Below, one piece after another: positions 50,092 through 58,916 of a stretch of 64,000 nucleotides of DNA. The stretch comes from Motilimonas sp. E26 (GTDB lineage Bacteria > Pseudomonadota > Gammaproteobacteria > Enterobacterales > CBDFNC01): the NCBI RefSeq assembly GCF_021278025.1, contig NZ_JAIBHJ010000006.1:124001-188000 (forward strand), in the 5' to 3' direction. The number at the start of each line of letters is the position of its first letter. Positions within the stretch are counted from its first letter, which is position 1. A program made the position numbers and the translations under genes. The notes under the pieces were generated by a model that was given only the letters and a program-made list of their open reading frames with translations, was not told the DNA's origin and did no database searches.

Positions 50092-52365
50092 AGTAAAAGT
50101 ACGCGTGATAACGTCGTTTTGCTGCTCTTTAGTCAGCGAGTTAAAACGTACCGCGTAACCTGATACACGAATGGTTAGCTGAGGGTACTTGTCAGGGTTT
50201 TCCATCGCGTCTAGTAGCATTTCACGGTTCATAACGTTTACGTTCAAGTGCTGACCACCTTCGGTGTTCGGCGTGTGCTTGAAGTAGCCATCCATCAAAC
50301 CTGCTAAGTTAGCGCGTTGCGAATTGTCATCTTTACCCAGTGCGTTTGGCACGATAGAGAAGGTATACGAAATACCATCTTGTGCGTAAGCAAACGGCAG
50401 TTTAGATACCGATGTTAATGATGCAACCGCACCTTTCTCATCACGACCGTGCATTGGGTTAGCACCTGGAGCAAACGGTGTACCTGCGCGACGACCATCA
50501 GGAGTGTTACCTGTTTTCTTACCGTATACCACGTTAGACGTGATAGTCAGGATAGATTGCGTTGCACGGGCGTTACGGTACATTGGACGTGCTTTGATTT
50601 TCTTCATGAAGCTTTCAACAAGTTCACATGCAATGTCATCAACGCGTGGGTCGTTGTTACCAAATTTCGGATAATCGCCCTCAATTTCGAAATCAACCGC
50701 AATACCATCTTCGTCGCGTACAGGCTTAACTTTAGCGTACTTAATTGCAGCCAGTGAGTCAGCAGCAATAGACAGACCGGCAATGCCACATGCCATGGTG
50801 CGAGATACATCGCGATCATGCAGTGCCATTAGCGCAGCTTCGTAGCTGTACTTGTCGTGCATGTAGTGAATACAGTTAAGTGCTGTGACGTATTGCTCTG
50901 CTAGCCAGTCCATGAAGTGGTCTAAGTTAGCGTAAACTTCGTCGTAGTTAAGCACTTCGCTAGTGATTGCAGGGATCGTCTTAGGACCCACTTGCATTTT
51001 CATTTTCTCATCTACACCACCGTTGATGGCGTAAAGAAGCGTTTTCGCAAGGTTGGCACGCGCACCGAAGAATTGCATCTGTTTACCAACAATCATTGGT
51101 GAAACACAACATGCGATAGCGTAGTCATCGTTGTCAAAGTCGTTGCGCATTAAGTCATCGTTTTCGTACTGAATAGAAGACGTATCGATAGATACTTTGG
51201 CGCAGTACTGCTTGAAGTTTGCTGGCAAGCTTTCTGACCACAATACAGTAATGTTTGGCTCAGGTGATGGGCCCATAGTGTATTGGGTGTTTAGGAAACG
51301 GAAAGCGTTCTTTGTTACCAAAGTACGGCCATCTGTCCCCATACCACCGATTGACTCAGTTGCCCAGATTGGGTCGCCAGAGAATAATGTATCGTATTCA
51401 GGCGTACGTAGGAAACGTACCATACGTAGCTTCATCACTAGGTGGTCGATTAGCTCTTGCGCTTGCTCTTCAGTAATTTTACCCGCTTTTAGGTCACGCT
51501 CAATGTATACGTCTAGGAACGTAGCAGTACGGCCGAAAGACATTGCTGCACCGTTTTGTGATTTAACCGCAGCGAGGTAGCCGAAGTAAGTCCACTGAAT
51601 CGCTTCTTGTGCCGTTGTTGCTGGATTAGAAATATCGAAACCGTATTTCGCAGCCATTTCTTTCATTTGGCCTAGAGCACGGTATTGCTCGAAAATTTCT
51701 TCACGTAGCTTAATGGTGTCTTCGAGTTTAGTCCCTGCTACTAGCTCAGCTTCAAGTGATTTGTGTTGTTTGGCTTTATCCGCCATTAGGAAATCGATAC
51801 CGTATAGTGCTACGCGGCGGTAGTCACCAATAATACGACCACGACCGTATGCATCTGGTAAGCCTGTTAGTACGCCAGATTTACGACATTTCATAATGTC
51901 GCCAGTATAAACGTCGAACACGCCTTGGTTATGTGTTTTACGGTAATCGGTATAGATTTTCTTAACTTCAGGGTCAAGTTCGCGATCGTATGCAGCAATA
52001 CCGCCTTCAACCATACGAATACCACCGTTAGGGATAATCGCACGTTTAAGTGGCGCTTCAGTTTGTAAACCAACAATGGTCTCAAGGTCTTTATTTACGT
52101 AACCAGCATCGTGAGAAACAATGGTAGAAATAACAGAAGTATCGAAATCTACTGGAGCGTGAGTGCTGTTTTCTTGCTTGATACCTTCCATCACTTTTTC
52201 CCAAAGTGTGTCGGTCGCAGCCGTTGGGCCAGCTAAGAAAGAATCATCGCCTTCATATGGGGTGTAGTTCTTTTGGATAAAGTCACGAACGTTTACCTCT
52301 GTTTGCCAGTCACCTTCGGTGAAGCCAGCCCAAGCTTGGGTAAGTTGCTCTTTAAGTTCTGCCAT
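50080..52365 (-). CDS. pflB: formate C-acetyltransferase (pyruvate formate-lyase)
   Basis: PflB cleaves pyruvate to formate and acetyl-CoA under anaerobic conditions. The protein has 761 residues from the ATG of MAELKEQL, which is preceded by AGGAAT. The catalytic adjacent Cys pair is in AIACCVSPM near 418-419, and the radical glycine is in [11 protein letters not shown] near residue 736. It stands alone; no focA formate channel gene precedes it, unlike in E. coli. PflA lies 11 kb away. Confidence 0.97.
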   Translation of the reverse strand: MAELKEQLTQAWAGFTEGDWQTEVNVRDFIQKNYTPYEGDDSFLAGPTAATDTLWEKVMEGIKQENSTHAPVDFDTSVISTIVSHDAGYVNKDLETIVGLQTEAPLKRAIIPNGGIRMVEGGIAAYDRELDPEVKKIYTDYRKTHNQGVFDVYTGDIMKCRKSGVLTGLPDAYGRGRIIGDYRRVALYGIDFLMADKAKQHKSLEAELVAGTKLEDTIKLREEIFEQYRALGQMKEMAAKYGFDISNPATTAQEAIQWTYFGYLAAVKSQNGAAMSFGRTATFLDVYIERDLKAGKITEEQAQELIDHLVMKLRMVRFLRTPEYDTLFSGDPIWATESIGGMGTDGRTLVTKNAFRFLNTQYTMGPSPEPNITVLWSESLPANFKQYCAKVSIDTSSIQYENDDLMRNDFDNDDYAIACCVSPMIVGKQMQFFGARANLAKTLLYAINGGVDEKMKMQVGPKTIPAITSEVLNYDEVYANLDHFMDWLAEQYVTALNCIHYMHDKYSYEAALMALHDRDVSRTMACGIAGLSIAADSLAAIKYAKVKPVRDEDGIAVDFEIEGDYPKFGNNDPRVDDIACELVESFMKKIKARPMYRNARATQSILTITSNVVYGKKTGNTPDGRRAGTPFAPGANPMHGRDEKGAVASLTSVSKLPFAYAQDGISYTFSIVPNALGKDDNSQRANLAGLMDGYFKHTPNTEGGQHLNVNVMNREMLLDAMENPDKYPQLTIRVSGYAVRFNSLTKEQQNDVITRTFTSSL

Positions 52366-52601
52366 AACGGTATTCCTACAGTATGTATTACTAATTTTCA
52401 TTAATGGACTAAGCCATTAACAGCTATATGTTTAACATGCCATGTTGCTTTAATACTTCAAGATGATGGACTGGAAACCTTAACCATGGCCATAAGCAGT
52501 ATTCACCTTGTTGTTATTTATTTACCACTTTATTTTGACCTTCTAGCCTAATCCACCATTAATGCTTTTACCAGTACTAGTTTTTGTTATTAAATCAATC
52601 G

Positions 52602-52808
52602 TTAAGCAAGGCGTGGGCCTAGTATGCTGATGTGATTTACAAGACAAAAAGCAGTGTTGTTGTTAGTTGTAAGCTCTTGGTTTGGCAGCGTTAAAGAAGT
52701 TAATTGGGTGGTATGATAAACGCGAGGTGAAACGACTAAGGCTAGCATTTTTTGCGCTATCTGGGCGACATCTAGAGTGTGCATTAGTTGAATCATTAAT
52801 GTCATCAT
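52602..52808 (-). CDS. possible short gene upstream of pflB
   Basis: A 68-codon reading frame begins MMTLMIQLMHTLDVAQ after a strong AGGAG ribosome binding site (GAGGTGAGGAGTGAGA). The composition, rich in Thr, Leu and Asn, does not look like a known fold. It lies just downstream of the FNR-type box, in the direction of pflB. It could be a leader peptide or a chance frame. Confidence 0.35.
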   Translation of the reverse strand: MMTLMIQLMHTLDVAQIAQKMLALVVSPRVYHTTQLTSLTLPNQELTTNNNTAFCLVNHISILGPRLA

Positions 52809-52876
52809 TCTCACTCCTCACCTCTACGTTTCATTTTCTCTGAAACAAAATATAGCAGAGGGGTGGAGGGGGAAAA

Positions 52877-52890
52877 TTGATCATGATCAT
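52877..52890. promoter_or_regulatory. FNR/EtrA-type box upstream of pflB
   Basis: TTGATCATGATCAT matches TTGAT-N4-ATCAA in nine of ten fixed bases. It lies about 510 bases before pflB and 70 before the doubtful short gene, consistent with anaerobic induction. Confidence 0.65.
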
Positions 52891-53055
52891 TTATCATGAT
52901 TTTGTTTTGTAATTTTACTACATTTCTAGTGGTAACCTGTTTTTCCAGTCTCTAGGCATTTATCACGATTAAAATGGCGCTGAACCTTTTGTATAAAGGC
53001 ATAAAACCATAATAAACCTAGGGGAAAGAGGGAGGTTGAAGAAGAGTGGGGGGGA

Positions 53056-53086
53056 AACATAAGCAGCATAAAATGCTGCCTATGTT
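53056..53086 (-). terminator. stem-loop after ycaO
   Basis: The inverted repeat AACATAAGCAGCAT / ATGCTGCCTATGTT (one mismatch) has a 3-base loop and starts 20 bases after the ycaO stop. The following tract on the minus strand is TTTCC rather than a clean T run. Confidence 0.5.
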
Positions 53087-53105
53087 GTAATTGACCGAAA
53101 ATTTG

Positions 53106-54899
53106 TTACAGCTTGTGCTGTTTAGTCGCGTGAGTAGTTTTAGCCTGTTGCAGTTTATCGTAGGCTGTTAGTAATTTTTGATGTAAAGCATGACCTTCTA
53201 GTTTTTGATTGATTGGGCTTAAACCAAAATTAGGCTGTTTTAAATCAATCAGATCAAATACTTGTTGTACTAACTCGGCGCTGTACATGCGCTCAAACAC
53301 CTTGATGTACTGTTTACGCTTACGATTTTCATCAAGCTCAAGTTGCAATGCTTGGCTTAAGCAGTCATAAAAACGCATGCGTGCTGGGCTAAGGGTCGAT
53401 TGACCGTAATCTAACGTCCACTGCGCCCATTCTTGCGCTTCTTCTAGTTCGCATAATGTCAGTGAAAGTAAGCAACGAAGCTCGCCAACACGCAGGGTTT
53501 TCCATGGATTACCAGCTTCAAACGCTAACCCAATCAGCTCAAATACCCGCTCTTGTTCGCTATAGTCTTGCGCATCTAAGTAATCGAGCACTTTACTTGC
53601 TTGTTTTTGGTCAAACCAATTCTTCGATAGCTTGAACATCAACTTACGCAGCTTGTTCCCACCGCTATTATTGCGCCATACTAAATCTTCAACGGGGTAA
53701 ATCTCCGATAGACCAGGCGCCAAAATACGACATGAGTATACATTTAAGTGTTCGTAATCGGCGATATAAACAGGTTGTTTGATTTCGTCAAATGCCGCGA
53801 TGAGTGCATCAAATTCATCGGGCGAACTGCCTTCGCTGTTCCAATGAACAAACTCATAGTCGGCTTTTTTCTTGAATAAATCCCAAGAAATTAAACCGGC
53901 ACTATCAATAAAGTGGGTTTCAAGGTTGTGGTGATCGGCCACGTCATCATTATCAAATGTTGGTGGGTAGAACACGTCTAAGTCTTTTAAACTGCGGCCT
54001 TGTAATAACTCGGTTACGGTGCGCTCAAAAGCCACTTCAAATTTAGGGTGTGCGCCAAAAGAAGCAAAGCAAGTGCCATTAGTAGGATTTAGCAATACCA
54101 CGCAAATAACTGGGTACTTACCCCCTAATGAAGCGTCATAGCTATAAATAGGAAAGCCTTCCGCTTCTAGTTTATCAATCGAGGCTTTAATACCGGGGTA
54201 ACTGGCAATGACTTTAGCTGGGATTTCTGGCAGGCTGATGCCATCAGCAATGATTTTGTTTTTTACGCTTCGCTCGAATAATTCAGATAAGGCTTGTACG
54301 CGCGCTTCGGTGCGTGTATTACCTGCTGACATGCCATTACTGACATACAAGTTTGCCACGATATTCATTGGAATATAAACGGTTTCTTGATTGTCTTGGC
54401 GCGTGAAAGGCAAGGCACAGATCCCGCGCTTATCATTACCTGAGTTAAAATCAACCAAGTGCCGCGCGGTTAGCTCATTATGTGGGTTGTAGTGTTGGTG
54501 TAAATAATCATCCAGTATGCCTGTTGGTAGGCTGTTGTCATCGGTTAAGCTAAACCATTTTTCATTGGGATAATGCACGAAATCACTTTGCGAATTTTTT
54601 TTACCTAAGTAGAAATCAGCCCAAAAATAGTTACAGCTTAAACGTTCAAAAAACTCACCTAAGGCACTGGCTAGAGCGGCTTTTTTACTGGCCCCTTTAC
54701 CATTGGTAAAACACAGCGGACAGTCCTTGTCACGAATATGCACAGACCACACATTAGGAACAGGGTTCAACCACGACGCCTCTTCAATATCAAAGCCAAT
54801 GCTTTTTAGCTTGGTTTGCATGGTTTCAATAGAGTCTTCCAGAGCGGCGTCTTTACCTGTAATAAAGGTGAGGGCAGAGTTGGTTTCAATACGTGACAT
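53106..54899 (-). CDS. ycaO: YcaO, RimO-associated cyclodehydratase-like protein
   Basis: The 597-residue protein matches E. coli YcaO along its length: EEASWLNPVPNVWSVHIRD near 36-54, FTNGKGASKKAALASALGE, the YIPMNIV...NLYVSNGMSAGNTR block, and GRSLKDLDVFYPPTFD. The ATP-binding YcaO domain fills the first two-thirds, with a TPR-like helical end. In E. coli it helps RimO methylthiolate ribosomal protein S12. It is near pflB, as E. coli ycaO is near focA-pflB. Confidence 0.95.
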   Translation of the reverse strand: MSRIETNSALTFITGKDAALEDSIETMQTKLKSIGFDIEEASWLNPVPNVWSVHIRDKDCPLCFTNGKGASKKAALASALGEFFERLSCNYFWADFYLGKKNSQSDFVHYPNEKWFSLTDDNSLPTGILDDYLHQHYNPHNELTARHLVDFNSGNDKRGICALPFTRQDNQETVYIPMNIVANLYVSNGMSAGNTRTEARVQALSELFERSVKNKIIADGISLPEIPAKVIASYPGIKASIDKLEAEGFPIYSYDASLGGKYPVICVVLLNPTNGTCFASFGAHPKFEVAFERTVTELLQGRSLKDLDVFYPPTFDNDDVADHHNLETHFIDSAGLISWDLFKKKADYEFVHWNSEGSSPDEFDALIAAFDEIKQPVYIADYEHLNVYSCRILAPGLSEIYPVEDLVWRNNSGGNKLRKLMFKLSKNWFDQKQASKVLDYLDAQDYSEQERVFELIGLAFEAGNPWKTLRVGELRCLLSLTLCELEEAQEWAQWTLDYGQSTLSPARMRFYDCLSQALQLELDENRKRKQYIKVFERMYSAELVQQVFDLIDLKQPNFGLSPINQKLEGHALHQKLLTAYDKLQQAKTTHATKQHKL

Positions 54900-55080
54900 A
54901 AGGTTTCCGTTAAATTGGCGCTAAACACAGGGCGCTAGAATATCACAATGAAAAGCAGGGTGAAGTGATATCGAAATAGCGACCTGTAAATTCATCTTTT
55001 GTAGGCATACCCAATCTATATTTGTAGTAATTCAGTAGACAAATTAATAAACGGATTAACTTGTCTACCTTGTTTGACGG

Positions 55081-56262
55081 TTATGATTGAGCGCTAAATC
55101 TGGATTGATTAGTTAGCACAAACAAAAACAGCACCGCCATCAGTGAGGCAGCAAACCAATAGGGTAAACATTGATTAGTTTGGTACAGCAAAGTGGCCAC
55201 AACCGGTGCCAAGATAGAGCATAGCCCTTGAATCGCGGAGAGGGTTCCCGCCGCAGCGCCTTGTTCAGATCTAGCGACCGAATTGGCTGTGATTGCTTGG
55301 ATCGCGGGAAACAGTAACGCGAGCCCAATTGCCATAAATATGTAACCTAAGCTAAGCATGGCTGCAGAATAGGCAAATGACACAATACATAGCCCCGCGA
55401 ATGCGGCTAGGGGACCCAATATTAAGCTTTTATATAAAACGTTGTGCTTAATTTTGGCCAGCAAACCTTGAGTAATACCTAATGTGATGCCGGTGATGGT
55501 TAATACAATGCCAGCGAGTTGTGCGGCTGATTCTGGCGTGTCTCGAATGCGATCCAAGATAAAAAAACCTATGATGATTTGGGCGGTGATAACCGCAAAC
55601 ATAGAAGCAAACATCGCCAGAGCAGGGAAGCGAAGACGAGCATCAAATAAGCGTACAGTGGCTTCTGGAGGCGCTTTGTTTATTTCGGTTACCGGTAGGT
55701 GAAGTTTAATAAATACCCAAGCAAGGACTGGTAAAAGCGACAACACATACAGCGGTAGGATCAGCGAGTACTGTGACAACCACCCACCCAGCGCTGGCCC
55801 CGCAACTAAGCCAATAGCACTTGCTGCGCCAATGCTGGCCATGGCACTTTGACGCTCTTCTGCTGTTGATATGTCGGCAACAAATGCATTGCTAACTGGT
55901 GTAATGGCGGCCAAAAACAACCCCACCAACGCGCGTAAAAAGATCAAACCAACCAGCATAACAAGGGAGTTAAAGCTAGCCTGTAATGACAAATCTAGCC
56001 ATATCGTCATTAGGATAAAAGAGAAGGCGTAGCCGAAAGTGGCTACCAGCAATACCGACTTTCGGCCTATTCTATCACTGCTGTCACCCCATTTTTTGGC
56101 GCTGAGAAACCAAGTAATTCCTGACATCGCAACCACTAACCCGCCATGCCACTCAAGTAATCCCACTTCTCGGATAATGGGCCCAATCACAGGGATAATC
56201 GACATCATGGCTGTCATACAAGCTGCATTTAATATAAATAATTGTTTGATAGGGCTCATCAT
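55081..56262 (-). CDS. MFS transporter, probable siderophore exporter
   Basis: The protein (393 residues from MMSPIKQ) has twelve predicted transmembrane helices and the MFS loop motif KKWGDSSDRIGRKSVL near 57-72. It lies next to a siderophore gene group and its start region contains a Fur-like box, so export of the siderophore or a precursor is the likely role (inference). The start is uncertain: upstream in-frame starts add 10 residues. Confidence 0.8.
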   Translation of the reverse strand: MMSPIKQLFILNAACMTAMMSIIPVIGPIIREVGLLEWHGGLVVAMSGITWFLSAKKWGDSSDRIGRKSVLLVATFGYAFSFILMTIWLDLSLQASFNSLVMLVGLIFLRALVGLFLAAITPVSNAFVADISTAEERQSAMASIGAASAIGLVAGPALGGWLSQYSLILPLYVLSLLPVLAWVFIKLHLPVTEINKAPPEATVRLFDARLRFPALAMFASMFAVITAQIIIGFFILDRIRDTPESAAQLAGIVLTITGITLGITQGLLAKIKHNVLYKSLILGPLAAFAGLCIVSFAYSAAMLSLGYIFMAIGLALLFPAIQAITANSVARSEQGAAAGTLSAIQGLCSILAPVVATLLYQTNQCLPYWFAASLMAVLFLFVLTNQSRFSAQS

Positions 56263-56335
56263 ATTGACTTTAAAAACAAAATAGCTAGACACATGGGGTG
56301 GAATATACAGGTAATATATTTTTATTAAAAGTGCT

Positions 56336-56357
56336 AATGAAAAGCGTTATCATTATC
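56336..56357. promoter_or_regulatory. Fur-like box between the MFS gene and the hydrolase gene
   Basis: AATGAAAAGCGTTATCATT at 56336-56354 matches the AATGANAATNATTNTCATT consensus at 15 of its defined bases. It sits between two divergent genes, so iron-Fur could repress both. Confidence 0.7.
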
Positions 56358-56458
56358 CAATGATCCTCCGTAGCAATATCTCAGCCATTGGCGCTGCGAC
56401 TGCAACAGGAAGGCGTTTATTTTTGCTTACAGCAATAGACAAGTCGTCTGGCGGTAAA

Positions 56459-57247
56459 ATGATAATTAAAACTGGTTATATAGAGGTAAACAGCTCAAGG
56501 GTGTATTACCAAATCTCAGGTAATCGGGCTGGCGAGCCGTTGCTAATGCTTCACGGTGGCCTTGGCTCTGGCCATGAATTAAAGCCCATTCATCAATACT
56601 TAGGGGATGATTTTCAGCTAATAAGTGTGGACTTTCGCGGTCACGGCAAGTCATTAATAGGCTCTTTGCCACTCAGCTACCAGCTGTATCAGCAGGACGT
56701 GGAAGCTGTACTACGCTATCTCGCCATTGATCGGTATGCCATTTTCGGTTTTAGCGATGGCGGGATTGTAGGCTACCGATTGGCTGCACAAGCGCCAAGT
56801 CGAGTCATTTCTTTGATCACCTTGGGTGCACAATGGCGACTCAATGCTGAGGATCCATCAATGCAGTTGTTGGCTAACTTAACGGCTGACTTTTGGCGTG
56901 TTCGGTTTGCTGACGATGTCGCGCTATATGAACGGTCAAATCCCGAGCCTGACTTCTCAAAGCTACTCACTGCGGTTAAACACGCTTGGTTTGATAGCAC
57001 CAAATCAGGTTACCCCGGTGACCTAGTGAAGCAAATCATTTGTCCCACCTTGATCATGAGGGGGGACAACGACTTCATTTTTTCCCTCGATGAAGCGATA
57101 GCATTAAAGAGCAAGATTAGCGCTTGCAGCTTTGCCAATATTCCACTGACAGCCCATGCCACGCATCAAGAAGCGCCAGACATAGTCGGTGCTATGGTTA
57201 AACGCTTCATATTAAAGCAACGTAAATTACTAGGTAATAAGTCATGA
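56459..57247 (+). CDS. alpha/beta hydrolase coupled to the condensation-domain gene
   Basis: From MIIKTGYIEV the protein has 262 residues with the alpha/beta hydrolase fold: MLHGGLGSGHE near 30-40 (oxyanion HG), nucleophile Ser in GFSDGG near 97-102, acid in RGDND near 203-207 and His in HATHQEAP near 237. The start is set by GGCGGTAAA; the longer frame back to 56360 lacks a ribosome site. Its stop overlaps the next gene by four bases (ATGA). It may be a thioesterase or siderophore esterase (inference). Confidence 0.72.
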   Translation: MIIKTGYIEVNSSRVYYQISGNRAGEPLLMLHGGLGSGHELKPIHQYLGDDFQLISVDFRGHGKSLIGSLPLSYQLYQQDVEAVLRYLAIDRYAIFGFSDGGIVGYRLAAQAPSRVISLITLGAQWRLNAEDPSMQLLANLTADFWRVRFADDVALYERSNPEPDFSKLLTAVKHAWFDSTKSGYPGDLVKQIICPTLIMRGDNDFIFSLDEAIALKSKISACSFANIPLTAHATHQEAPDIVGAMVKRFILKQRKLLGNKS

Positions 57248-58512
57248 TGAGCCATGCTTGGCAACCCCTTACCAATGCGCAACAAGCCTATTGGGATGAA
57301 TTTGTTCGACACCCAGACCAGCCTCTATCGATCGTCGCTCATTGCTTGGCAATCTCTGGCGCCGTGGATATTAATAAACTAGCACAGGCCATTAACCAAG
57401 CCGTTGCAGAGGCACAAGCCTTGCACCTTAAGTTTCAGTGGGCGGACAGTGCGTCTTATCCACAGCAAATGGTCGCTCGCCATCAACAACCTAGCGTCGA
57501 GGTGGTGGATCTCCGTGACCAAGATAATGCACTAGAGCAAGCCGATGCTAATATGCGCTTGGATGTCGCGACGCCGATCGACTTGGTGCAAGACACCATG
57601 ACCAAAGTCCAGCTCTATTTGATTAATAATGAAAAGGTGCTTTGGTATCTACGCACTCATCATATCGCGGTCGATGGCTATAGCATGTATTTGATTGAGC
57701 AACGCTGTGCCCATATATATCAGTGTTTACTGAATGGGACAGATGCGTCACAGCGCGCCTTTAAACCGTTTGATACTTACCTGAAAGAGCATGGGGATTA
57801 CCAGCAAAGCAGTCGTTTTGAAAGTGATAAAGTCTATTGGAATCATTACCTCGATACAGCCAACCTCGCACTCAGTAACATGGTTGCAGAGGTGACAAAT
57901 ACGACGGTGGCAGAACGAGATGTTACCGCTTCAGTCAGTTGTGCACTGGTTACGACCGCGCAAAAGTTAATGATAGGTTGGGGTGATATGCTTACCTTAC
58001 TGTGCGCTACTTATCTCTACCAACATTGGCGCGGTGAGCCAGAGCGTGACCCACTGCCAGTATGGTTACCTTATATGAATAGGATGGGTAATCCGTGCGC
58101 AAATACACCTGGCTTGATGGTGAATACTATTCCTTATTTGGTGAGACTTGACCAGAATGAAGCGATCGATCTCTTCTTAAAAAGAGCGGTAACTGAACTA
58201 AGAAATCACTATCGTCACGGTCGCTACCGAGTCGAAAATAAACAAAGGTCAAGTGGTCATTATTGCCTTTCTCCTTTTATTAATGTTTTACCTTTTGACC
58301 CTCCTGAGTTTCAAGCTTGTTCTGCACAGCAGCGTGTTATTGCTGGTGGGGTGGCTGACGGCTTCAATGTGACTTTTCGGTGTGCCAGGCAAGCAACCAA
58401 ACTGTCATTAAAAATAGAAGCGGAAACGCGTTTATTTAGCCCATCCCAATTACAGCGACACGCAGATGATTTATTGCAATATTTAACTAAAACCCTGCAA
58501 CAGCTGGAGTGA
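57244..58512 (+). CDS. free-standing NRPS condensation domain, VibH-like
   Basis: The 422-residue protein is a single condensation domain. It has the catalytic HHxxxDG as THHIAVDGYS (His139, His140, Asp144). It also has LPYMNRMGNP...NTPGLMVNTIPYLVR and the SPFINVLPFDPPEF block. These resemble VibH of vibriobactin biosynthesis, which joins an aryl group from a carrier protein to the free amine norspermidine. Similar length (VibH about 440) and the adjacent aryl-acid genes support the same reaction type; the amine here is unknown. It overlaps the hydrolase gene. Confidence 0.85.
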   Translation: MMSHAWQPLTNAQQAYWDEFVRHPDQPLSIVAHCLAISGAVDINKLAQAINQAVAEAQALHLKFQWADSASYPQQMVARHQQPSVEVVDLRDQDNALEQADANMRLDVATPIDLVQDTMTKVQLYLINNEKVLWYLRTHHIAVDGYSMYLIEQRCAHIYQCLLNGTDASQRAFKPFDTYLKEHGDYQQSSRFESDKVYWNHYLDTANLALSNMVAEVTNTTVAERDVTASVSCALVTTAQKLMIGWGDMLTLLCATYLYQHWRGEPERDPLPVWLPYMNRMGNPCANTPGLMVNTIPYLVRLDQNEAIDLFLKRAVTELRNHYRHGRYRVENKQRSSGHYCLSPFINVLPFDPPEFQACSAQQRVIAGGVADGFNVTFRCARQATKLSLKIEAETRLFSPSQLQRHADDLLQYLTKTLQQLE

Positions 58513-58916
58513 AATAGAGGGCTGATTAGTCGTCTATTTCACTAAAAGTAGCTTACAACAAAAAAAATAAACAGAAACAATAATTACTTATTTTTATAAA
58601 TGAGAATGCTTTACATTTGTCTTGTTGATCTATAAAGTTCGCTTCGTCATTCGTCAAGCTATTGAAAGAAGTAACTATGTGTTTTACTTATTGGCTTTTT
58701 TTGAGCGTTTTTTACGTTCCATTAGCCTGACGATGTTTAATCAAAATTTTGGCCCATGTACCAAAGCAGAGGTCAATGAGGAACATCGGAAGTTCAGCTT
58801 ACTACTCATTCTTTGAGCCCATGCCTTTTCAACTCAGTTTGAAATGCTTCCAAATCACTCATTCATCTCGGTACATCAACGTACCTACTGTTAATGCTAA
58901 ATGAAGGAGAGTTTTA
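58513..58916. other. leader and control region of the receptor gene
   Basis: Four hundred bases with a Fur-like box (58599-58617) and the receptor ribosome site AAGGAGAG at its end. A 64-codon frame from 58622 starts with TTG and lacks a ribosome site, so I do not call it. Confidence 0.5.
58599..58617. promoter_or_regulatory. Fur-like box upstream of the TonB-dependent receptor
   Basis: AATGAGAATGCTTTACATT matches AATGANAATNATTNTCATT at 15 of 17 defined bases. It is about 300 bases before the receptor start, so the leader would be long. Confidence 0.7.

Larger units (their letters stand above)
52366..53055. other. long leader/control region of pflB
   Basis: About 690 bases hold an FNR-type box at 52877 and one doubtful short gene at 52602. 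A G-rich run (GTGGGGGGG) lies near 53045. Otherwise I see nothing of note. Confidence 0.45.

Noticed and set aside
23100-54899. A single anaerobic gene island from pta to ycaO
   Set aside because: The genes are common chromosomal neighbours in this group and are broken by unrelated units (chemoreceptor, secreted enzymes), so an acquired island is not supported.
58622-58816. 64-codon frame before the TonB-dependent receptor
   Set aside because: It starts with TTG, lacks a ribosome site and has no family features.
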